Assembly: GCA_016930735.1 (NCBI GenBank)
Contig: JAFGGF010000272.1
Location: forward strand, 1-16,199
Direction of reading: 5' to 3'
From: Prolixibacteraceae bacterium
GTDB lineage: Bacteria; Bacteroidota; Bacteroidia; Bacteroidales; Prolixibacteraceae
Length of the DNA stretch: 16,199 nucleotides
Below the pieces are notes generated by a model. The model worked only from the letters and a program-made list of their open reading frames with translations, was not told the origin of the DNA and ran no database searches. Of this stretch, positions 7,588 to 16,100 are shown one piece after another. Within the stretch, counting starts at the first letter, position 1; every line of letters begins with the position of its first letter. The position numbers and the translations under genes are program-made.

Positions 7588-7621
7588 AAACAATTAACTA
7601 CATTTTTGTTTTTGCGGAAGG

Positions 7622-7629
7622 CAAATATA
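7622..7629 (-). promoter_or_regulatory. Distal -7 element for mdh
   Basis: A second exact TATATTTG on the minus strand (7629 down to 7622), 42 bases upstream of the proximal one. Only a weak CTTT lies where the -33 TTTG is expected. It could give a second transcription start with a leader of about 65 bases. Confidence 0.4.
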
Positions 7630-7706
7630 ACTGAATTTCTTAACAGAAGAAAAGAATTCATACTGAACCTTAAATGATTAAGTTTTCAGTCAGCTTAAAA
7701 ATTAAA

Positions 7707-9869
7707 CTAATTCAACCAGTAAGTCAGTTTTAAAACCAATGCCCTGTTTTTTGAAGTCCAGTCACCGGGAATATAATTATCAGTATAAACCACAAACAGG
7801 TCTGAAACAGGCTGGTAACGCCATTGAAACCTGATATTAATATTCATATTATCCATTTGTTCATTGTACTGGACAAAAGTTGAAAGGAATGTTTTATCGG
7901 TAAAAGTAAGGTCGAGTTTTGGTCCTATCAGCCAGAATTTAGTATGTTCAAAAGGTTGCGGCAATTTCATGTCGGTGTAATTAAAATTGACCGCAAGATT
8001 TATATACGGTTGATACCGGTAACCAAGTTGCCCGTCAATGTAACTTATATTTCCGTTATAAAATTTACCCGAAGCCGATTCAGCCTGCCAGTTAAACAGG
8101 GTTTTCCGGGTCGACTGGTAATTAATAAAAACACCTCCGAAATTATAACTGGAGCCTGCCGGCAGAACAGTATTGCTTACGTGGGTAGGATCGAAATCAT
8201 CCTGCAACTCCACATAAAAGTCTTTATATCCAACTGAAAGTGCAGAACGATCCTGAAATTCAAATTGATATGAGATTGTATTTTCATGTTCAATTTTTTC
8301 AAAATCGTTATTAAAATACAGGTCGCTTTCGAGGTTCAACCCATGGCTGACCACTTTTTTATTCGGGACAAAAAGGTATTTGAAATCGGGGCTGATAAAA
8401 TGATAACCTGTACGTGTTACATACCCGGTTTCAGCGAGGAAGTTCTCACCTACCGACCTTTCAAAAATATGAGCCTGTATGTTTTTTGTGCTGTAACCAA
8501 GCGATGCACCCTGTGAATATTGTTTGTCAGGATTTCCGGGCCGGAATGAACGGTGGTAATAGTATTTCCCCGACCAGATGTTATCCTTGCTTGCAAGGTT
8601 GTAATCGATACCGGCAACCCGGTTAAACATTTCAGAACCTGCCGGTTGGTTTAAATACTCCTTGTTTATGAAAATGAACCCGAAATTGGAACGGGCAAAA
8701 ACTTTTTTCTGAAGAGAGAAAACTGTAAAATTCCTTGACAGGTGGTCTTCGGTCTTTTTGGTGGTCATATTCATAAATCCAATCCTCCAGTTCTTCCCGA
8801 TTTTTCCGCTTAAACGTGCACCACCGATTACCGGGGCATCCAGTCCGATCCTTCGCGAGAAGAAGGGTGTTGCCGAACGGTTTCCAAATCCGGAAAACAA
8901 ATCGCTGTTTTCGAGGAAAAACTGCCTTTTTTCAGGGAAGAACAATTCAAACCTGTCGATATTTGTAACCTGCTGGTCAACTTCAACCTGTGCAAAATCG
9001 GGATTATATGTCAAATCCAGGTTCATCGACGAAGTTAACCCGACCTTTGCATCAAAACCAAAATCCTTTTTCCATTGTGCTCCTTTATCGGTTTCATAAT
9101 CATTTGAAAAACCTCCGAAAACATAAGGAATGAGGGAAAACATCATTTTAGGTTTTGGAAGCGGTTCTTCAAAATTTAATACTCCTGTGTAGGCCAGCGA
9201 AGCTGTAGGGAATTGCCTCGGAACCGGCGCCCATGCCGATTTTTCATTCGATTTCAAATCAAGCCGGCTGAAGTTGCCATTCCATGTTTTACTGCCTGAA
9301 GGATATCGTACCGATTTAAAAGGGATGCGCATTTCAGCTACCCATTTATCAGGATAATGTTTTGTTTTCGACTCCCATTTGCAATCCCAGTCGAGGCTGA
9401 CCAAAGAACCATCTGACATGGTACCGTCCCATTTTGCCCCCGAAGCCGAAATTCCAAATGAAAAACCATTGGTCTGATCAAGAAAAGTATCGAAAAAAAC
9501 AAGAAGGTTATCATTATTGTTAAAAGAGAAATCTCTCCGGTACGATTCCATTATCCTTTTTCCGGGAATTGTATCATAAAAAATCATTGCCAGGTACAAA
9601 GCCTTGTCGTCGTAGGTCATTAAAATTTCCGACTGCTGGTAAGCATAGCCTGTGTCAATCGGTAAAACCCTTCTGAAATCGCCGGCAACCTGTGCAGCAT
9701 CCCAGTCGGGTTCATCAATTACCCCATCGAGATTTATCACCGACTTTGCTTTTTTTATATTCAGAATATAATCTGAATTATAGGTAGCGTTTTGTTTTTG
9801 TGCTTCCTGAGCTGAAATTCCCTGAATAATAAGGGCAGTCAAACAAGCTAATAGTATTTTTTTTATCAT
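7707..9869 (-). CDS. DUF5916 outer-membrane protein with N-terminal CBM9-like domain
   Basis: A 720-residue protein read from the ATG at 9867-9869. A longer reading from a TTG at 9929 would start within the promoter. Residues 1-20 form a signal peptide (KKILLACLTALIIQGISA, cleavage before QEA). A CBM9-like beta-sandwich domain spans about 40-235 (INLDGVIDEPDWDAA at 45-59, LYLAMIFYD at 91-99, KWVAEMRIPF at 175-184). The C-terminal DUF5916 region (about 245-720) carries the family hallmarks NPDFAQVEVDQ (289-299), RFELFFPEKRQFFLE (306-320) and FFSRRIGL (336-343). It then runs as alternating aromatic-rich strands to the end, as in an outer-membrane beta-barrel. The family is widespread in Bacteroidota; its substrate is not established. 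It is flanked by mdh and the efflux operon terminator and is likely a single-gene unit. Confidence 0.9.
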   Translation of the reverse strand: MIKKILLACLTALIIQGISAQEAQKQNATYNSDYILNIKKAKSVINLDGVIDEPDWDAAQVAGDFRRVLPIDTGYAYQQSEILMTYDDKALYLAMIFYDTIPGKRIMESYRRDFSFNNNDNLLVFFDTFLDQTNGFSFGISASGAKWDGTMSDGSLVSLDWDCKWESKTKHYPDKWVAEMRIPFKSVRYPSGSKTWNGNFSRLDLKSNEKSAWAPVPRQFPTASLAYTGVLNFEEPLPKPKMMFSLIPYVFGGFSNDYETDKGAQWKKDFGFDAKVGLTSSMNLDLTYNPDFAQVEVDQQVTNIDRFELFFPEKRQFFLENSDLFSGFGNRSATPFFSRRIGLDAPVIGGARLSGKIGKNWRIGFMNMTTKKTEDHLSRNFTVFSLQKKVFARSNFGFIFINKEYLNQPAGSEMFNRVAGIDYNLASKDNIWSGKYYYHRSFRPGNPDKQYSQGASLGYSTKNIQAHIFERSVGENFLAETGYVTRTGYHFISPDFKYLFVPNKKVVSHGLNLESDLYFNNDFEKIEHENTISYQFEFQDRSALSVGYKDFYVELQDDFDPTHVSNTVLPAGSSYNFGGVFINYQSTRKTLFNWQAESASGKFYNGNISYIDGQLGYRYQPYINLAVNFNYTDMKLPQPFEHTKFWLIGPKLDLTFTDKTFLSTFVQYNEQMDNMNINIRFQWRYQPVSDLFVVYTDNYIPGDWTSKNRALVLKLTYWLN

Positions 9870-9900
9870 CAGTTCTTTAATTGATTCAGATTTAGTGAGA

Positions 9901-9929
9901 CAAATATATTCAAATTGTAGATTTGACAA
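9901..9929 (-). promoter_or_regulatory. Promoter of the DUF5916 gene
   Basis: On the minus strand TTG (9929 down to 9927) and TATATTTG (9908 down to 9901) are 18 bases apart, matching the Bacteroidota -33/-7 pattern. Transcription would start near 9895, about 26 bases before the ATG at 9869. The element also argues against the upstream TTG start. Confidence 0.7.
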
Positions 9930-9953
9930 TAATGAAAAAGGAAAGTTTTATAT

Positions 9954-9980
9954 AAAAAAGCCCCGCCAATAAGGCGGGGC
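9954..9980 (-). terminator. Terminator of the efflux operon
   Basis: A perfect 8-bp GC-rich stem, GCCCCGCC (9960-9967) with GGCGGGGC (9973-9980), and a 5-base loop. On the minus strand it is followed by six T (complement of A at 9954-9959). It lies 52 bases after the stop of the TolC-like gene and insulates the DUF5916 promoter. Confidence 0.93.
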
Positions 9981-10032
9981 ACAAAAAACAATGTTCAAGC
10001 ACAAGAGGCAGGTAAAAACCTTCTCCTGTTTA

Positions 10033-11385
10033 TTATAATTCGATTTTAATACCGTTATAAAAATCAAGGATCTTTGTACGGAAAATATATTCATACTTTG
10101 CCTGCAAAAGGTTCGACTGGGCAACAGTCAGGTTATTTTTACTCTGGTTGTATTCAACCGAGTTAACCATCCCGACATTAAATTTTTCTTCAACATACCT
10201 GAACGCTTCCTGCATTGATGTCACTGCTTTTTCGCTTGAAATGTAACGGTTTAATGCTGCCAAAGCATTTGTGTAGGCCTGTTCAATATCTTTTCTTAAA
10301 ACATTTTTTGATGTTTGCAAACGGTATTCATAATCCATCAGTTGAAGCCTGGAATTGGAGATACCGTTCTTTACCTGAAAGCGGTTAAAAATCGGAACAC
10401 TCAATGTAAATCCAAAACCATACCTTTCATTGTTTTTCAACTGGTCGATAAAAGGGATAACTGTTGCCTCCCCGGTAACCTGATTATAAGTCTGATAATT
10501 GTCGTTGTAGTTGTTATAATAATTGGCACCAAAACTCAGGTTCGGATATTGTGATCCTTTGGCAATTTCAAGTTGTGCCTTCATACTTTCAACCCGTAAA
10601 ATTGCTGCTTTAATTTCGGGCCTGAAATTCATGGCATTTTTAAAAACATCCATAGAATTCATGGTAGCAACGGCTGCCCCAATCTCAGGGAGTTCAGGCT
10701 TTTCAACCACAAAACTTTCAGAAACCGGAAGTTCAAGAAACTGGAATAGATTCAGGTAGGCAAGCTGAACCCTGTTCTGGTCGTTCACCAATTGGAGTTC
10801 TTCCTGTGCAAGCTGAGCTTCGATTTCGAGCAAAGCCCCTTTGGCAAGGCTGCCGGCATCGACCAGTTTTTGAGTCCGGTTGATTTGTTGCTGCGTAACT
10901 TCTATCTGCGCTTCGGAAACCAGTTGCAGTTCTTCTGCAAACAAAATTTCAAGATACGATGCCGCAATACTCAGCATAATATCATCCTTGGCTTTTTGTA
11001 AGTCCTGAATACTTGCCTGAAGGTCAAGCTCCCTTTGTTTGATCGTATTTTTTAGTGTAAATCCGTTCCAAAGTGTAATATTGGTTCCCAGATAACCCGA
11101 AATACTTGTTGAATTTACATTTTCATAAGTGTTTTCGTAAGTTAATGACCTCCCGAAACTGAAATCATTTCCAATCTGGGCGTTTAGGTTAGGCAAACGG
11201 TCAGACTTTGCCTGACCTACAAGATTGCCCTGATAATCGGTATTTAATTTCTGCTGCTTGATCTGTATGTTATTTTCCAACGCATAATCAATACATTTTT
11301 GTAACGACCATGTTTCCTGAGCATTGGAATTCAACGCAAAAATCAGTAAAAACAATCCCGGCAGAAATTTTGTAAATAGTTTCAT
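10033..11385 (-). CDS. TolC-type outer-membrane efflux channel protein
   Basis: A 450-residue outer-membrane factor with a signal peptide (FTKFLPGLFLLIFALNSNA, cleavage before QETW at 23-26). The mature start ETWSLQKCIDYALENN, with repeats rich in Asn, Gln, Leu and Ala, is typical of the OEP/TolC family. Two OEP repeats are expected, each contributing two beta-strands to the outer-membrane barrel and long helices to the periplasmic tunnel. The second half repeats the pattern (RPEIKAAILRVESMKAQLEIAKGS; written here as about residues 255-278). It is the last gene of the operon, 58 bases after the adaptor gene and followed by the GC-rich terminator. Together they would form a continuous exit duct for the exported compound. 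Family certain; substrate unknown. Confidence 0.95.
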   Translation of the reverse strand: MKLFTKFLPGLFLLIFALNSNAQETWSLQKCIDYALENNIQIKQQKLNTDYQGNLVGQAKSDRLPNLNAQIGNDFSFGRSLTYENTYENVNSTSISGYLGTNITLWNGFTLKNTIKQRELDLQASIQDLQKAKDDIMLSIAASYLEILFAEELQLVSEAQIEVTQQQINRTQKLVDAGSLAKGALLEIEAQLAQEELQLVNDQNRVQLAYLNLFQFLELPVSESFVVEKPELPEIGAAVATMNSMDVFKNAMNFRPEIKAAILRVESMKAQLEIAKGSQYPNLSFGANYYNNYNDNYQTYNQVTGEATVIPFIDQLKNNERYGFGFTLSVPIFNRFQVKNGISNSRLQLMDYEYRLQTSKNVLRKDIEQAYTNALAALNRYISSEKAVTSMQEAFRYVEEKFNVGMVNSVEYNQSKNNLTVAQSNLLQAKYEYIFRTKILDFYNGIKIEL

Positions 11386-11443
11386 TTTTCAATTTTTTAT
11401 ATTCGAAGTTAAAATTACTTATTTAACCTGTAAATCCAATTTA

Positions 11444-12568
11444 TTAACCCTGTGAAGCAGCTTCTTCATTTAATTTATTCGGATCAATTTTATCACCCTT
11501 CACTTTGTCCTGCAAGGTTAACCCTTCTTTAATTTCGATGTTGATCCCATCTGACAGGCCGGTTTTAACCATTTTCTTTTCAAATACCTGTGGTTGAGTA
11601 GTTTCAACCTCAACATATGCTGAATCATCTTCAAACTTTAACAAACCTTCAGGAATTACGAGAACACTGTCTTTCCTTTCGAGGACAATATTTGCATTTG
11701 CACTGTATCCGGCCCTGATAAACTGGCCTTCCTTTAACTGTACATTTGCCTTTATTTCGAACTGGATTGCCCCGTTTTCTTCAACACCTTTCGGAGCAAT
11801 ATATTCCAAAACTGCTGCAAATTTCTCTTTATCAATTGCACCTATCTCAAGCTCTATAGGCATGCCTTCGCTGATTTTCCCGACTTCGGTTTCGTCAACC
11901 TTCCCCTCAAAAATCATATCCTGCATATTTGCAACTGCAGCAATTGTGGTCCCATCATTAAATGTATTCGACTGAATCACCGAGTTACCCACCTCAACCG
12001 GCACATCCAGGACCATACCATCTATTGTAGAACGAACAAGTGTATTAGTAGCATCCTCGGCCTTTTTTGTTACACCGTTCTTAATTAATTCAAGATTATT
12101 TTCAGCAGCATCCATTTCTTCCTTTGACGAATCGTAAGAAACTTTGGCATTCTTAAATTCTTCATATGAAATCACATTGTCGTCGAAAAGTTTCTGCATC
12201 CTGTCGTAGTCAATTTTAGCATCTTCAAAACTGATTTTAGCACGATTTAACCGGGTTTCAGCCGCATTCAGGTTGACCATATCCGGAATGATTTTAATAC
12301 GGGCTATTACCTGCCCTTTGGACACAAAATCACCGGCTTCCACAAAAATCTCATCAATAATTCCTGAAACCTGGGGCTTAATATCGATTTCGAACCTGGG
12401 AACCACAGAACCCGTTGCTACAGTTTTTTCAATTACATCACTTATAAACGGATTTTTTGTTTCGAAAAAATCGGTTTTCCCTTTTGATTTATTGTACAGA
12501 AAGAACAAGGTTCCTCCAAAAGCAACTACAATAATCACAATTCCTAAAATTCTGAACACTTTTTTCAT
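11444..12568 (-). CDS. HlyD/MacA-type periplasmic adaptor protein
   Basis: A 374-residue membrane-fusion protein that links inner-membrane permeases to the TolC-type channel. It has an N-terminal membrane anchor (about 6-26), with no lipobox Cys. A split lipoyl domain follows (about 58-92, VSGIIDEIFVEAGDFVSKGQ; and 175-213, TIDGMVLDVPVEVGNSV). Between the halves is an alpha-helical hairpin (about 97-170, rich in Ala, Glu, Lys and Asp). A beta-barrel domain (about 215-300) and a membrane-proximal domain (300-355) complete it. The charged C-terminal tail ends in EEAASQG. The gene is between the permeases and the TolC gene, with gaps of 64 and 58 bases. It most resembles MacA-type adaptors of ABC efflux systems, which the neighbours support. 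Confidence 0.94.
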   Translation of the reverse strand: MKKVFRILGIVIIVVAFGGTLFFLYNKSKGKTDFFETKNPFISDVIEKTVATGSVVPRFEIDIKPQVSGIIDEIFVEAGDFVSKGQVIARIKIIPDMVNLNAAETRLNRAKISFEDAKIDYDRMQKLFDDNVISYEEFKNAKVSYDSSKEEMDAAENNLELIKNGVTKKAEDATNTLVRSTIDGMVLDVPVEVGNSVIQSNTFNDGTTIAAVANMQDMIFEGKVDETEVGKISEGMPIELEIGAIDKEKFAAVLEYIAPKGVEENGAIQFEIKANVQLKEGQFIRAGYSANANIVLERKDSVLVIPEGLLKFEDDSAYVEVETTQPQVFEKKMVKTGLSDGINIEIKEGLTLQDKVKGDKIDPNKLNEEAASQG

Positions 12569-12632
12569 GACATTAATTTTTTGTTTTCTGTTTTATTTTG
12601 ATTTTGTTTTTTCTTTCATTTACCAATTAATT

Positions 12633-13901
12633 CTATTCATCCCTGATTGCATCAATGGGTTTTATACTGACAGCCCTTCGGGCAGGGATCAGCCCGGCAA
12701 AAATTCCGGAAAACACCAGCACTGAAAGCGCTGCAACTGCCATTTTAAAACTTATTTCGGGCCTGCGGAAAAATATATCACTGGCATCGCCGGCCGATTC
12801 AAGAGCCAGGTTCATCAACTCAAGAATCCCGACACCAAGCGCCAGCCCGATGTAGCCTGCCATAACGGTCAGGAATACACTTTCGGCAACAATGTGCAGT
12901 ATAACCTTGCCAGGAGTTGCTCCAATTGCGCGCTGGATACCTATTTCCTGTGTCCGTTCCTTTATGATAACCAGCATAATGTTGCTTACTCCGATTACAC
13001 CAGCAAGTAAAGTCCCGATCCCAACAATCCAGGTCAGAATCTGAATCCCGTTAAATAGTCCCATGTATTTTACCCATTCCACTTCAATGTTGAAAGAACC
13101 AATAGCCTGTACATCATCAGGAGCAATTATATGACGATCTTTCAGCAATGTCTTAAGCTTCTCTTCCAACTGGCTTACAGGAACTCCCGGTTTGGAAGTT
13201 ACCGAGAAAAAATGGACAACATCGCCATAATTATATGTTTGCTGCATGGTTGAGAAAGGTATAAAAATGGTTTCTTCCTTTCTTCCGCCACCTATATTCA
13301 CACGTGTTTCAGGATGTACAATCCCGACAACCTGAAAATATACACCACTGATTTTCAAATATTGCCCAATAGGATCTTCACCTTCTTCAAACATGGTTTC
13401 AACTACTCGTTCCCCAATAAGGCAAACTTTCCTTTTATTTATAATGTCTATTTCATTGATAAGCCTACCCTTTAGCGGAGTCCACGGGTCAATTTTAAAA
13501 AAATCAGGATTTTCGCCATAGATGTTAAAAGCTCCGGTCATTTTCCCTCTTATTGTATTATCACCACTGTTGGAATTCGGCCCGAACAAACGGGGCGACA
13601 GGTACTCCACATCACTGACATTTTTTTCAATGTATATAATATCGGTATTTGAATAATCCCATGCCCTGCCCCGTTGAAATCCTTTAAACGGCTTACCAGT
13701 CCTTTCGGTCCAGAAAAATGCAGAATTGGATGCAAATGCCCGGATTCCGTCCATAACACCATTTTCAAGTGCGCGCCCGGCCCCCGACATAATAATTAGC
13801 ATAAAAATTCCCCAGAAAACGCCAAAGGCGGTCATAAAGCTTCGCATCCTGTTTTTTTTCAGGGCACTTAATATTTCTTTCCAAAGGTCTAAATCGAACA
13901 T
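12633..13901 (-). CDS. FtsX/MacB-type ABC transporter permease 2
   Basis: A 422-residue permease. One N-terminal helix (about 21-41) is followed by a periplasmic MacB_PCD-like domain (42-280) and three C-terminal helices (about 286-312, 333-362 and 388-407) of the FtsX domain. The segment NIMLVIIKERTQEIGIQRAIGA (307-328) is the cytoplasmic coupling region that contacts the ATPase. It ends in RRAVSIKPIDAIRDE. It is clearly paralogous to permease 1, 18 bases upstream: both open with MFD-D-W-EI and KKN-MR, and both end in the same IKPI-A-RDE tail. It has no ATPase domain, unlike E. coli MacB. The pair probably form a heterodimer served by the ATPase at the head of the operon. Role: mechanical coupling of ATP hydrolysis to efflux through the adaptor and TolC channel. 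Confidence 0.94.
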   Translation of the reverse strand: MFDLDLWKEILSALKKNRMRSFMTAFGVFWGIFMLIIMSGAGRALENGVMDGIRAFASNSAFFWTERTGKPFKGFQRGRAWDYSNTDIIYIEKNVSDVEYLSPRLFGPNSNSGDNTIRGKMTGAFNIYGENPDFFKIDPWTPLKGRLINEIDIINKRKVCLIGERVVETMFEEGEDPIGQYLKISGVYFQVVGIVHPETRVNIGGGRKEETIFIPFSTMQQTYNYGDVVHFFSVTSKPGVPVSQLEEKLKTLLKDRHIIAPDDVQAIGSFNIEVEWVKYMGLFNGIQILTWIVGIGTLLAGVIGVSNIMLVIIKERTQEIGIQRAIGATPGKVILHIVAESVFLTVMAGYIGLALGVGILELMNLALESAGDASDIFFRRPEISFKMAVAALSVLVFSGIFAGLIPARRAVSIKPIDAIRDE

Positions 13902-13919
13902 GGCTTTTGTTTTTGAATT

Positions 13920-15182
13920 TTATTCGTCGCGAAGTGCTTCAATGGGTTTAATCCTGGCTGCCCGTTTTGCGGGTATAAATCCGGCAAAAGTTCCTGCAAT
14001 AACCAGCAATGAAGTGGCAGCAACAGCAATATTGATACTGACTGTCGGATTCCTGAAAATTGTCTCTCCCTGCCCACTGTTTGTTGCAGCAGATGCTGCA
14101 TACTGTTGTTCTACAATCAAGTTTAGCCCCTCCATTAAACCGGTCCCTAAAACCAGCCCAATATATCCGGCAACTGTAGTAATTAATATTGATTCAAGAA
14201 GGATCAATCCGACAACCGAAGACGGAGAAGCTCCCAAAGCTTTCCTGATCCCGATTTCTTTTGTACGTTCCTTAACAATGATCAGCATTATGTTGCTTAC
14301 TCCAACAATACCGGCTATTAAAGTACCAATCCCGATAATCCAGATAAAAATATTGATTGCCTGAAAAATTTTCATGGTTTCTATAACGTTCTCCAGTTTG
14401 TTATAGGAACCAAGGGCCGATTCGTCTTTTTCGTCAAACTTGTGTTTTCGGGCGAGGGCAGTCCTTACCTTGTTTTCAATATCCTGACTTTCTTCGAGGG
14501 TTTTGGCATCAATGGTCAGTGCAAAATTATGAATCCGGTTACTGCCATTAAAAACCTTTTGCCCGGTTGAAACAGGTATATAAGCATTCCGATGTTGTGA
14601 ACCTCCGCTTTCTTTGCATATTCCGACTACTTTGAAGGGAATGTCATTGATTCTTATATATTTCCCCAGTGCTTCTTCCCCATTAAAAAGAGCATCGTAA
14701 ATATCTTTCCCAATTACCACAGTTTTTCTGGCTGACTGAATATCAATATGATTGACAAAACGGCCTTCAACTATCTGAATTCCCTCCACATCGAGAAGAT
14801 CGGGATGGCAGGTAATTGCAGTATAATTCCCATACTCATTCCCGTAGGAAAAAAGATTACCGGAAATATAATAACGGCCCGAAGTTTTATCAATTCCTTC
14901 CAAATCTTTAATCAGTTCATAATCGTCATTTGTCATGGTAATTTGGCGGCCTTCCTTGAATCCCTGGTGTGCAATACTGGTTTTTCCGGTCCAAAGCCAC
15001 ATACCATTAACGGCATCGCGCATAAAATTTTCTGAAACCCCGTTGCTTAATCCGTTGCCTGAACCCAATAACACCATTAACATAAATATCCCCCAGGCAA
15101 CTGAAAACCCGGTTAGGAAGGTTCTCATTTTATTTTTTTTGATGGTGGCAAAGATCTCCTGCCATTTATCGATGTCGAACAT
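13920..15182 (-). CDS. FtsX/MacB-type ABC transporter permease 1
   Basis: A 420-residue permease of the MacB type IV (FtsX) fold. Membrane helices lie at about 20-41, 277-303, 322-350 and 383-404, with a periplasmic MacB_PCD-like domain at 42-275. The coupling segment NIMLIIVKERTKEIGIRKAL (297-316) and the tail AARIKPIEALRDE (408-420) match family hallmarks. Compared with permease 2 the membrane parts are well conserved, while the periplasmic domains differ greatly in sequence. A Ser/Ala/Gly/Gln-rich loop (about 359-378, EQQYAASAATNSGQGE) before the last helix is longer than in permease 2. It is 79 bases after the ATPase gene and 18 before permease 2. Substrate cannot be read from the sequence. 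Confidence 0.94.
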   Translation of the reverse strand: MFDIDKWQEIFATIKKNKMRTFLTGFSVAWGIFMLMVLLGSGNGLSNGVSENFMRDAVNGMWLWTGKTSIAHQGFKEGRQITMTNDDYELIKDLEGIDKTSGRYYISGNLFSYGNEYGNYTAITCHPDLLDVEGIQIVEGRFVNHIDIQSARKTVVIGKDIYDALFNGEEALGKYIRINDIPFKVVGICKESGGSQHRNAYIPVSTGQKVFNGSNRIHNFALTIDAKTLEESQDIENKVRTALARKHKFDEKDESALGSYNKLENVIETMKIFQAINIFIWIIGIGTLIAGIVGVSNIMLIIVKERTKEIGIRKALGASPSSVVGLILLESILITTVAGYIGLVLGTGLMEGLNLIVEQQYAASAATNSGQGETIFRNPTVSINIAVAATSLLVIAGTFAGFIPAKRAARIKPIEALRDE

Positions 15183-15261
15183 TGTTTTCTGTTTTATGTT
15201 TTGTTATTCTTCAGTTTAATAAGCTAATTGCTGGTTGAGACTGAACAATTGCCTTCAGGAA

Positions 15262-15987
15262 TCAGGCCGTTTCAAGGTGCTTTATGTATTGGTCTTTAAA
15301 CGCAAGCAATTCACCGTTTTTGATCACTTCAGAAATTTTACCGTCTTTTAACCGGATGATTTTCTGGGTCATTGCAGCAATATCGTGTTCATGGGTAACC
15401 AAAATAACAGTTATACCTTCGTTGTTGATTTCTGTTAAAGTTTCCATTACTTCATACGATGTTGATGTATCAAGGGCCCCGGTTGGCTCATCGGCAAATA
15501 TTACCTTGGGTTTTGTAATCAGTGAACGGGCAATGGCCACTCGTTGTTTCTGCCCCCCCGACATTTCATTGGGCATATGTTCTGCCCAGTCTTTTAATCC
15601 CAGTTTATCGAGATATTCCATGGCGACTTTATTCCGTTTTTTCCTGTTGACCCCCTTGTAATACAAAGGCAATGCAACATTTTCAACAGCATTTTTAAAG
15701 GAAATCAGGTTAAACGACTGAAATACAAAACCAACCATTTCGTTTCGCAGTTTGGCAGCCTTTTTTTCGCTCATATCTTTGATGAGAGTTCCATTCAGGT
15801 AATAGGCTCCTTCATCATATGAATCTAGGATTCCAAGAATGTTTAATAATGTTGATTTTCCTGAACCGGAAGATCCCATTATAGATACAAATTCCCCGGT
15901 TTCGATTTCGAGGTCGATACCTTTTAAAACATGAAGTGAATTACTTCCGGTAATGTACGATTTGTGAACATTGTTTAGAACTAGCAT
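15262..15987 (-). CDS. MacB/LolD-type ABC transporter ATP-binding protein of the efflux operon
   Basis: A 241-residue ATPase that powers the two permeases downstream. Motifs: Walker A GSSGSGKST (38-46), Q-loop Q90, signature MSGGQKQ (142-148), Walker B KVIFADEP (161-168, catalytic E167), D-loop ALD (171-173) and H-loop H199. The signature begins with Met instead of the usual Leu, a conservative change seen in active members. The C-terminal extension (about 216-241, ISEVIKNGELLAFKDQYIKH) is longer than in the LolD-like protein at the other end of the window. The start ATG at 15985-15987 gives the standard MLVLNNVHKSY opening, though a short ORF overlaps it by 7 bases. It is the first certain gene of the five-gene operon, and no exact TAnnTTTG element is visible in the 212 bases to the window edge. 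Confidence 0.95.
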   Translation of the reverse strand: MLVLNNVHKSYITGSNSLHVLKGIDLEIETGEFVSIMGSSGSGKSTLLNILGILDSYDEGAYYLNGTLIKDMSEKKAAKLRNEMVGFVFQSFNLISFKNAVENVALPLYYKGVNRKKRNKVAMEYLDKLGLKDWAEHMPNEMSGGQKQRVAIARSLITKPKVIFADEPTGALDTSTSYEVMETLTEINNEGITVILVTHEHDIAAMTQKIIRLKDGKISEVIKNGELLAFKDQYIKHLETA

Positions 15988-16100
15988 GGCATTGTTTTTT
16001 TGTTTTCGATGTAAATTTTTTCAAAATGCCCTGACTTTTCAATTTTATTCGATAAACAATCCTGTTTTTTATGTGAATAATCAAATTCTGTTGTTTTCAT
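15981..16100 (-). CDS. Possible 39-residue leader ORF overlapping the ATPase start
   Basis: A short ORF with ATG at 16098-16100 and TAG at 15981-15983, overlapping the ATPase start codon region (ATGCTAG, 7 bases). The peptide is hydrophilic and Lys-rich (begins MKTTEFDYSHKKQDCLSNK, ends IYIENKKTMPC), with no membrane helix and two Cys. An in-frame TGA lies 15 bases upstream of its ATG, so it is not the tail of a larger gene. A small inverted repeat, CTGAA-N5-TTCAG (16106-16120), precedes the ATG. The overlap could allow translational coupling to the ATPase, or this may simply be untranslated leader. I cannot tell which; no homologue is recognised. Confidence 0.25.
   Translation of the reverse strand: MKTTEFDYSHKKQDCLSNKIEKSGHFEKIYIENKKTMPC

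Noticed and set aside
7662..7690. Hairpin ACTGAA / TTCAGT after the DUF5916 gene
   Set aside because: The stem is AT-rich and interrupted, and no T run follows on the minus strand, so it is not a convincing terminator.
13726..14364. 212-codon plus-strand open frame across the junction of the two permease genes
   Set aside because: It is antisense to well-supported permease genes, covers both the end of one and the start of the other, and has no family resemblance. Its length follows from the codon make-up of the membrane-helix regions.
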